This document shows positions 7,088 to 11,345 of a stretch of 11,345 nucleotides of DNA, piece after piece. The position numbers were made by a program, and so were the translations under genes. The stretch comes from Thermaceae bacterium (lineage in GTDB: Bacteria > Deinococcota > Deinococci > Deinococcales > Marinithermaceae): NCBI GenBank assembly GCA_026985615.1, contig JALSQD010000043.1:1-11345 (forward strand), written 5' to 3'. Within the stretch, counting starts at the first letter, position 1. The number at the start of each line of letters is the position of its first letter. The notes below the pieces were generated by a model. The model was not told the origin of the DNA, ran no database searches, and worked only from the letters and a program-made list of their open reading frames with translations.

Positions 7088-7900
7088 TCAGATGTGCTCG
7101 CTGCTGTGGGTGATCTTACTGCCCGGCGGCACGCTCTCGGTGAGCCAGACGTTGCCGCCGATGACCGAGCCGCGGCCGATGGTCACCCGCCCCAGGATCG
7201 TCGCCCCGGCGTAGACGATGACGTCGTCCTCCAGGATGGGGTGGCGAGGCACGCCCTTGACGGGGTTCCCATGCTCGTCGAGCTCGAACTTCTTGGCGCC
7301 CAGGGTCACACCCTGGTACAGACTCACACCCCGGCCCAGCACGGCCGTCTCCCCCACCACGATGCCGGTGCCGTGGTCGATGAAGAAACGTTCGCCAATC
7401 TGGGCGCCGGGGTGGATGTCGATCCCGGTGAGGCTGTGGGCGCGCTCACTGATGGCGCGGGGCACCAGCGGCACCCCCAGGCGGTAGAGCTCGTGGGCGA
7501 GGCGGTGGTAGACGATCGCCAGGAAACCCGGGTAGCAGCAGACCACCTCCTCGGGGCTCGTCGCCGCGGGGTCGCCCTCGTAGGCGGCCCGGGCGTCGAG
7601 CGTGAGCATGCGCTGGATCTCGGGCAGGCGTTCGAGCCAGGCGTCCACCACCGCGCCGGCGTCGGCCTCCTTGCCGGTAAACGCCAGCGCCCGCTGCACC
7701 TGGGGCACCATCTCGGCTCGCACCTCGCGCAGCACCGCCAGCGGCTCGCCCCCCGCGCCCTCGGGCCCGGTGGGAAACATCAGCCGCACCAGCCGCGCCG
7801 CCGCCTCGTGCACCACCGCGGGCCGGGGCAGGCGCTCGAGCGCCAGCGCGCCCGAACCCCCGCGCAACCGCTCCGCCAGTTCTTCGAGGGAAACGTTCAT
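7088..7900 (-). CDS. cysE: Serine O-acetyltransferase
   Basis: The enzyme acetylates L-serine with acetyl-CoA to O-acetylserine, the committed step of cysteine synthesis. The 270-aa protein has an alpha-helical N-terminal half and a left-handed beta-helix C-terminal half built of hexapeptide repeats from about residue 160. Asp161 in DIHPGAQIG and His176 in DHGTGIVVGETA correspond to the catalytic pair of E. coli CysE (Asp143 and His158). GVTLGAKK (197-204) and RHPILEDDVIVYAGATILG (219-237) are also typical. The tail is short and ends in ITHSSEHI. The ATG at 7900 has GGGAG only 1 nt upstream, too close for normal pairing, and no better in-frame start is seen. The preceding gene ends 55 bp upstream, and moeA follows after 17 bp. 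Cysteine supply for Fe-S clusters and molybdopterin would fit the neighbourhood, but that link is inference. Confidence 0.95.
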   Translation of the reverse strand: MNVSLEELAERLRGGSGALALERLPRPAVVHEAAARLVRLMFPTGPEGAGGEPLAVLREVRAEMVPQVQRALAFTGKEADAGAVVDAWLERLPEIQRMLTLDARAAYEGDPAATSPEEVVCCYPGFLAIVYHRLAHELYRLGVPLVPRAISERAHSLTGIDIHPGAQIGERFFIDHGTGIVVGETAVLGRGVSLYQGVTLGAKKFELDEHGNPVKGVPRHPILEDDVIVYAGATILGRVTIGRGSVIGGNVWLTESVPPGSKITHSSEHI

Positions 7901-7955
7901 ACTCCCAGCTTAGACCCGCGCGCAAAAGAGCAGGTAACGCAGCCCACCTTGCGGC

Positions 7956-9635
7956 TCAGTCCACCACCTCGAACCCCAGCTCGGCGGCGCGGTCGACGAA
8001 GAACTGGATGTTCTCGCTCTTGGTCTGCCCGCCCAGGCTCTTGCGGTCCCAGGCCTCCTCGGCCGCCAGGATCATCGTCTCGGCCAGGCAGGCCGGCACC
8101 AGGTCGGGCCCACCGAAGCGCAGGTCGAGGTTCACCTTGGCCTCGCCGGGCAGCCGCACCACCCCGCCGGGGATGACGCGCACGCCCGGGACCTCCTTCA
8201 CCGCCGGGTCCACGTCGGGGGGCACGCCCTCGTCGTAGATCCAGGCGCCGGGCTTGACGAAGTCGGGAAAGATGACCGCCCCCGGGTCGGAGGTGGCGGT
8301 GAAGACCAGGTCGGCCTCCTTGATGGCGGGGATCTCGGTGGTCGTCACAATCTCGGTATCGGCCCCCTTGCGGGCCACCATCCGGCGCAGCGTATCGGCG
8401 CTCTTCTCGAGGCGCTCGAGGTTGCGCCCCACCAGGATCAGCCGCCCCACCAGCGGCGCGATCTGGCGGGCGATGCCGAAGGCCACCACCCCGTTGGCCC
8501 CCACCACCGCGGCGGTCACCTCGGAAAGCGGTTTGCCCTCGCGCCCCGCGCGCTCGAGGATCTGCGGGATCGCCGCCTTGACGGTGCCAGCGGTGTAGGC
8601 CCCGCCGTTGGTCACCTGGATCTCGGGCACGGCCTCCTGCACCTTCAGCCCCTTCTCGCCGACCACGCTCCAGAAGGCCCCGAGGCCGAAGACCGTCGCC
8701 CCCAGCTCGGCGGCCAGCCGCGCGCCCTGGATAGCGCGGTGGGTGGCCAGCTCGGGCTTGCCGGTGATCTGATGGGGCAGGAGCGGGGCCGAGATGAGGT
8801 AGCAGCGGATCTCGCGCCCATCCCTGGTGCGCACCCCGCGGATCTCGCCCACCTTCATGGGGCGGAAGCGCTCGGCCAGGCGCTCGACCCAGGCCTGCTT
8901 GACCAGCCCGGCGCGCACCAGCGGGCGCAGCCAGGCGAAGCGGGGGCTCTGCCAGAAGTCCTCGAGGGTGAGCGGGTGGATCATGAAGGCGCAGACCACC
9001 TGGTCCTCGCCGGGCAGCGGCGCGGGCTCGCCCAGCTTGGGCTCGGTGCCCTCGAGGATGCGACCCAGGTTCTCCTTGTAGCGCCAGATCACCACGGCCG
9101 CCAGCACCCAGGCGAGCCCCTGCGCCAGCGTGCTCACCGGCAGGAACATGAGCACCAGGGCGATGGAAAGCGCCATCGTGACCACGGCCAGCGAGGCGTA
9201 GCCGGTGAGGGCGTAGACGATGAGGGCGAAGACGAGCGGCAAAAAGGCCTGCAGGTAGGGGTAGCCGGTCACCGAGAGCCCGGCCAGCAAACCGATGAGC
9301 AGCGCCCCGCCGCGCGGGCGGAAGGGCCGCTCGGGCGCCAGGAAGGGCGGGGGGTAGATGTGGCCCAGGTAGGCGGCCACGGCCAGAAGCATCGCCGTCT
9401 CCAGCCCCTGACCACGAGCCAGGTAGACGGCGAGGAAGCCCTTGAACACGTCGACGGCGAAGGCCAGGAGCACGGGTCCGGCTCCCACCACGCGCACCGT
9501 GCTCTCGAGCCCCAGGTTGTAGACCGAGGCCAAGCGCGGGCTCTTGCCGGAGAGCCGCTGCACCGTCCAGTAGCCGAGCGGCACGGCGCCGATCAGGTAG
9601 GCGAGCAAAGCGAGGGGTAGGACGGTCCAGTTCAC
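7956..9635 (-). CDS. Fusion of PlsY-like membrane acyltransferase domain and acyl-ACP-reductase-like (AAR) domain
   Basis: This is a continuous 559-aa reading frame with two parts. Residues 1 to about 202 are hydrophobic with several membrane spans and follow PlsY (acyl-phosphate:glycerol-3-phosphate acyltransferase): VPLGYW near 18-23, YNLGLEST at 39-46 where PlsY has GSGNxGATN, GHIYP at 91-95, a glycine segment PRGGALLIG where PlsY has FKGGKGVAT, and an intact terminal motif WRYKENLGRILEGTEPKLG (184-202). Residues about 210-559 resemble cyanobacterial long-chain acyl-ACP reductase: CAFMIHPLTLEDF at the start, GREIRCYLISAPLLP, a Rossmann motif VVGANGVVAFG (377-387), LILVGRNLERLE, IPGGVV, and PACLAETMIL with Cys516 at the place of the reactive cysteine of AAR. 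GTG 9635 is preferred because GGAGGT lies 9 nt upstream (9645-9650). A TTG at 9644 directly abuts that motif. The gene begins 39 bp after a COG2426-type gene. Product and substrate are unproven, and the altered PlsY motifs make classical PlsY activity doubtful. Confidence 0.8.
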   Translation of the reverse strand: MNWTVLPLALLAYLIGAVPLGYWTVQRLSGKSPRLASVYNLGLESTVRVVGAGPVLLAFAVDVFKGFLAVYLARGQGLETAMLLAVAAYLGHIYPPPFLAPERPFRPRGGALLIGLLAGLSVTGYPYLQAFLPLVFALIVYALTGYASLAVVTMALSIALVLMFLPVSTLAQGLAWVLAAVVIWRYKENLGRILEGTEPKLGEPAPLPGEDQVVCAFMIHPLTLEDFWQSPRFAWLRPLVRAGLVKQAWVERLAERFRPMKVGEIRGVRTRDGREIRCYLISAPLLPHQITGKPELATHRAIQGARLAAELGATVFGLGAFWSVVGEKGLKVQEAVPEIQVTNGGAYTAGTVKAAIPQILERAGREGKPLSEVTAAVVGANGVVAFGIARQIAPLVGRLILVGRNLERLEKSADTLRRMVARKGADTEIVTTTEIPAIKEADLVFTATSDPGAVIFPDFVKPGAWIYDEGVPPDVDPAVKEVPGVRVIPGGVVRLPGEAKVNLDLRFGGPDLVPACLAETMILAAEEAWDRKSLGGQTKSENIQFFVDRAAELGFEVVD

Positions 9636-9674
9636 GCGATCCAACCTCCAGCGTCCCTAGGTAGTTTACCCCGG

Positions 9675-10166
9675 CTAGCGGGCCATCCACTCGAGGCCCT
9701 TGAGCACACCGGTGGCGGCCAGGGTCACGAGCACGCCCGCGATCACCACGCCCAGCGAGATGGCTGGCCAGGCGTAACGCTTCTTTAGGCCCAGCACCAC
9801 CGCGATCAGCGAGCCGGTCCAGGCCCCGCTTCCGGGCAGGGGAATGGCCACGAAGAGCAAAAGCCCCAGCGCACCGTAGCGCTGCACGGCGTCTTCGCCC
9901 TTGAGCCGCAGGCGCGCCTCCAGCCGGTCCCAGGACTTTTTGAACCAGGGATAGTGCTCGAGCCAGGCCACCAGCGCCGGCACGAGCCAGAGCAAGAGCG
10001 GCACGATGAGCAGGTTGCCCACGAGCGCCGCCGAAAAGGCCGCGAGCGGGGAGAGCCCGAGCCCAAGGCCCAAAGGAATGGCCCCGCGCAGCTCCACCAC
10101 CGGAAGCATACTTACGAAGGCCACCCAGAACCAGGCGTAGACCTCGGCGCTCGTCACGGAAGCCAT
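9675..10166 (-). CDS. Small membrane protein of the COG2426 'putative small multidrug export' family
   Basis: This is a 163-aa integral membrane protein. Family signatures are PVVELRGAIPLGLGLGLSP (22-40) and AIPLPGSGAWTGSLIA (107-122), each a re-entrant-like proline/glycine segment. Hydrophobic stretches lie at about 9-40, 41-69, 98-127 and 132-157, with a charged loop between (76-95). The 'multidrug export' label of this Pfam family (Sm_multidrug_ex) is historical, and transport activity is not shown by anything visible here. ATG 10166 is chosen because conserved sequence begins right after it. An in-frame GTG at 10208 would translate through the GC palindrome upstream. No Shine-Dalgarno precedes the ATG, since the 26-bp palindrome ends 6 nt before it. 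The gene is probably cotranscribed with the PlsY/AAR fusion 39 bp downstream, which may point to a shared membrane-lipid role. Confidence 0.85.
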   Translation of the reverse strand: MASVTSAEVYAWFWVAFVSMLPVVELRGAIPLGLGLGLSPLAAFSAALVGNLLIVPLLLWLVPALVAWLEHYPWFKKSWDRLEARLRLKGEDAVQRYGALGLLLFVAIPLPGSGAWTGSLIAVVLGLKKRYAWPAISLGVVIAGVLVTLAATGVLKGLEWMAR

Positions 10167-10172
10167 TCTAAA

Positions 10173-10198
10173 CGGCGCGGCCCCGCGGGGCCGCGCCG
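10173..10198 (-). terminator. Perfect 26-bp GC palindrome, probable terminator of rpmI-rplT
   Basis: The 13-bp arm CGGCGCGGCCCCG is followed directly by its exact reverse complement. It lies 19 nt after the rplT stop and on the minus strand is followed by TTTAGAAT, a short T-tract. The RNA would form a very stable GC stem, and strong stems with weak T-tails are usual for intrinsic terminators in GC-rich thermophiles. It lies just 6 nt before the ATG of the next gene, so it may also affect that gene's translation. Confidence 0.6.
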
Positions 10199-10217
10199 GC
10201 GTGGGCACATAGCGGCG

Positions 10218-10568
10218 CTAGGCGCCCTTGGCCTGCTCCACCAGCGCGGCGAACCCTTCGGGGTCGCGCACGGCGATGTCGGCCAGCATCTTGCGGTCGA
10301 TCTCGATGCCGGCAGCCTTGAGGCCGTGCATGAACTTGGAGTAGCTCATGCCGTGCTGGCGCGCGGCGGCGTTGATGCGGGCGATCCAAAGGCGGCGGAA
10401 GACCCGCTTCTTCTTGCGGCGGTCGGCATAGCTGTGCTCGGCCGCGTTGAGCAGGGTCTCGGTGGCGCGCCGGATCGTCTTCGAGCGGCTGCCCCAGTAC
10501 CCCTTGGCCTGCTTGAGGATCTTCTTGTGCTTGCGGCGGCGGACGACGCCCGTCTTTGCGCGAGGCAT
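10218..10568 (-). CDS. rplT: 50S ribosomal protein L20
   Basis: L20 binds 23S rRNA early in assembly of the large ribosomal subunit. The 116-aa length is typical (about 117-118 in most bacteria). The basic N-terminal extension MPRAKTGVVRRRKHKKILK, the GYWGSRS segment (23-29), RRLWIARINAAAR (58-70) and SKFMHGLKAAGIEIDRKML (77-95) are characteristic. The gene starts 10 nt after the rpmI stop, with GGGGGT four nt before the ATG. It ends 19 nt before a strong GC palindrome that probably terminates transcription. L20 is a known autogenous repressor of its own operon in E. coli and B. subtilis, so the structured rpmI leader upstream is a candidate target here. Confidence 0.98.
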   Translation of the reverse strand: MPRAKTGVVRRRKHKKILKQAKGYWGSRSKTIRRATETLLNAAEHSYADRRKKKRVFRRLWIARINAAARQHGMSYSKFMHGLKAAGIEIDRKMLADIAVRDPEGFAALVEQAKGA

Positions 10569-10578
10569 GGTCTACCCC

Positions 10579-10776
10579 CTATTCGTAGGGCAGAAGCTCG
10601 CGCACGCGGCGCGCTTCGCCCTCGGAAAGCACGAACTTCTTGCCTTTGGCCCGGATCTTCTTGCCCGACTTGTGCCAGTTCAGGTGGCGCTTGCCGGGAC
10701 GCGAGGCCAAAACCTTACCGCGGGCCGTCACCTTGACGCGCCCTTTGGTGCCCTTGTGGGTCTTCATCTTCGGCAT
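10579..10776 (-). CDS. rpmI: 50S ribosomal protein L35
   Basis: This is a small, highly basic large-subunit protein of 65 aa, the usual length. MPKMKTHKGTKGRVKVT at the N-terminus, KRHLNWHKSGKKIR in the middle and the C-terminal VRELLPYE are typical of L35. GGAGGA (10783-10788) lies 6 nt before the ATG. It is the first gene of the rpmI-rplT pair, read from a promoter about 65 bp upstream. The usual partner infC (translation initiation factor IF-3), which precedes rpmI in most bacteria, is not present upstream. The next coding sequence there is an unrelated beta-propeller protein. Confidence 0.98.
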   Translation of the reverse strand: MPKMKTHKGTKGRVKVTARGKVLASRPGKRHLNWHKSGKKIRAKGKKFVLSEGEARRVRELLPYE

Positions 10777-10793
10777 CTCTCGTCCTCCGCTGG

Positions 10794-10825
10794 CCGGGCG
10801 CCCCGTGGGGCCTTGTCGAGCCCGG
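10794..10825 (-). promoter_or_regulatory. Leader hairpin upstream of rpmI, candidate L20 autoregulatory site
   Basis: In the short 5' leader of rpmI the 6-bp arms CCGGGC (10825-10820 on the minus strand) and GCCCGG (10799-10794) are complementary. Inside them GCCC and GGGC can pair around CACG (10803-10806). The stem ends 5 nt before the GGAGGA ribosome binding site. L20 represses its operon through leader RNA in E. coli and B. subtilis. Its position and shape make this a candidate, but no match to a known L20 leader class was established. Confidence 0.4.
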
Positions 10826-10839
10826 ACGCAGCAAACGCC

Positions 10840-10869
10840 AGTCTAGCACACGGGCCCCGCCAACGTCAC
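10840..10869 (-). promoter_or_regulatory. Extended -10 promoter for rpmI-rplT
   Basis: On the minus strand GTGACG (10869-10864) lies 18 bp before TAGACT (10845-10840). The -10 box is preceded by TGC (10848-10846), an extended -10 TGn. Transcription would start near 10833, giving a leader of about 57 nt. The -35 has 4 of 6 consensus bases and the -10 has 4 of 6. The 3' end of a doubtful small ORF and a degenerate copy of the GCGTG repeats overlap the -35. Confidence 0.55.
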
Positions 10870-11009
10870 GCCACGATGTTGCAGATTGACACGCAGCGTG
10901 TTGAATAATGACACGCATCATGCGAATCCACAGCACCAGCGCTTCGAGGAACGGACAGGAACCACCGCAAGCGCATCGGCCCGCGCAGACGGGGTCGACC
11001 TACCTGCAT
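10866..11009 (-). CDS. Doubtful 47-aa small ORF with strong ribosome binding site
   Basis: An ATG at 11009 is preceded by AGGAGGTGA, which also encodes the last codons of the upstream propeller gene, with a spacing of 7 nt. The frame gives a 47-residue peptide beginning MQVGRPRLRGPMRLRW and ending with three cysteines in the segment DACHYSTRCVSICNIVA. The last third is encoded by the direct-repeat region, so its composition may reflect the repeats rather than protein selection. No family is recognised and there is no membrane segment. The good ribosome binding site and translational coupling are for it. Short length, Arg-rich composition and overlap with a promoter are against it. Confidence 0.25.
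   Translation of the reverse strand: MQVGRPRLRGPMRLRWFLSVPRSAGAVDSHDACHYSTRCVSICNIVA
10877..10917. repeat. Two 19-bp direct repeats at 22-bp period (plus a degenerate third unit) upstream of rpmI promoter
   Basis: TGTTGCAGATTGACACGCA (10877-10895) and TGTTGAATAATGACACGCA (10899-10917) agree at 16 of 19 positions, separated by GCG. A weaker third unit, sharing GCGTG on the minus strand, lies at 10867-10871, 23 bp on, and overlaps the -35 box. The region is more AT-rich than its surroundings. A period near two helical turns upstream of a promoter suits protein binding on one face of DNA. Multiple terminal repeats of an IS21-type element are an alternative, but no transposase is in the window. 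Confidence 0.7.
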
Positions 11010-11016
11010 TGTCGCC

Positions 11017-11345
11017 TCACCTCCTCACCGGCTCGAAGGCGTGGATCGCGTCGGGACCGGGGACGTAGACGTAGCGGCCGTCGTTGAAGATGGAAACCAC
11101 CGTACCGTAGCCGAACACCCTCTCCGACGAAAGGCTCACGGGCTTCCCGCTGTAGGGATCGACCGCCCACAGTGCGCCGTTGAAAAAGTAGAGCACGCCG
11201 TCCAGGTAGGTGGGCAGACCCTCCTGGGGGGTGGCCGCAAAGGGGTAGTCCTGGGTGTCCAGCGTCCAGGGGTCGGGCCCTTCGCGGCTGGCGGCCACGG
11301 AGTAGAAGCAGCTCTGCGAACCGCGCCCGAAGTAGATCCGTCCGG
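11017..11345 (-). CDS. C-terminal part of a beta-propeller-like (PQQ/Kelch-type repeat) protein, N-terminus outside window
   Basis: About 108 residues are open to the right edge, so the start lies outside. Blade-like repeats are visible: GRIYFGRGSQSCFYSV, then YLDGVLYFFNGALWAVDPYS, where the pattern of a DG turn, hydrophobic strand, then LWAVDPYSG is that of PQQ-like or quinoprotein-type propeller blades, and finally FNDGRYVYVPGPDAIHAFEP. The protein ends VRR with a TGA stop. Such proteins are often secreted or periplasmic, but the signal region is not visible and no function can be assigned. The final codons (GTGAGGAGGTGA) form a good Shine-Dalgarno for a small ORF starting 7 nt after that motif. 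It is followed by 240 bp without a confident gene before rpmI. Confidence 0.7.
   Translation of the reverse strand, partial: GRIYFGRGSQSCFYSVAASREGPDPWTLDTQDYPFAATPQEGLPTYLDGVLYFFNGALWAVDPYSGKPVSLSSERVFGYGTVVSIFNDGRYVYVPGPDAIHAFEPVRR

Noticed and set aside
8739..9620. 293-codon plus-strand frame
   Set aside because: It is antisense shadow of the PlsY/AAR fusion. It has His/Gln/Gly/Glu-rich translation without motifs.
7897..9690. 597-codon minus-strand frame overlapping the PlsY/AAR fusion
   Set aside because: It is an alternative frame of the fusion gene. Its translation is Arg/Gly/Ala-rich with no conserved motif, whereas the other frame shows clear families along its length.
10885..10911. 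TTGACA (+ strand) with downstream AATAAT as a plus-strand promoter
   Set aside because: Spacing is only about 12 bp, and both elements are parts of the two direct repeats. No plus-strand gene follows.
10877..10917. CRISPR array
   Set aside because: There are only two units with a 3-bp separation between them, no spacers and no cas genes.

Overview
All supported genes in this window lie on the minus strand, so transcription runs from high to low coordinates. Base composition is very GC-rich, and the gene set is that of a bacterium with an active aerobic or facultative metabolism. Protein character (Arg, Glu, Leu and Ala-rich), very short intergenic gaps, overlapping start/stop codons and a striking excess of the palindrome CTCGAG suggest a thermophile of the Thermaceae (Thermus, Meiothermus, Oceanithermus or Marinithermus type). 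That placement is inferred from style, not from a diagnostic marker.

Layout, read in the direction of transcription. (1) 11345-11017: the C-terminal end of a beta-propeller-like protein that enters from outside the window. (2) 11016-10777: a 240-bp gap holding a doubtful 47-codon ORF with a good ribosome binding site, two 19-bp direct repeats at a 22-bp period, an extended -10 promoter and a leader hairpin. (3) rpmI-rplT (ribosomal proteins L35 and L20), closed by a 26-bp perfect GC palindrome that serves as a probable terminator. (4) A COG2426-type membrane protein followed by an unusual fusion of a PlsY-like membrane acyltransferase domain with a soluble domain resembling cyanobacterial long-chain acyl-ACP reductase. 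(5) cysE (serine acetyltransferase) and moeA (molybdenum insertion). (6) A formate dehydrogenase operon: a HoxF-like NADH/FMN subunit with a degenerate NuoE domain, a HoxU/NuoG-N-like iron-sulfur subunit, and a cysteine-type FdhF catalytic subunit. It runs on into fabI (enoyl-ACP reductase) and a short-chain dehydrogenase cut by the left edge.

The core system is a soluble, cytoplasmic NAD-linked formate dehydrogenase. Formate would be oxidised at the Mo/W-bis-MGD site of FdhF. Electrons would pass through the ferredoxin-like clusters of the small subunit to the [2Fe-2S] and [4Fe-4S] centres and FMN of the diaphorase subunit, and reduce NAD+. MoeA just upstream fits the need for molybdenum cofactor. 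Two cluster sites usual in this architecture (the NuoE [2Fe-2S] and the His-ligated N5-type [4Fe-4S]) have lost their ligands, so the electron wire appears trimmed.

The most novel element is the PlsY-acyl-ACP-reductase fusion. It joins an acyl-transfer fold whose PlsY active-site motifs are altered to an aldehyde-forming reductase fold that keeps the catalytic-type cysteine. This could be a route to fatty aldehydes, alcohols or unusual membrane lipids.
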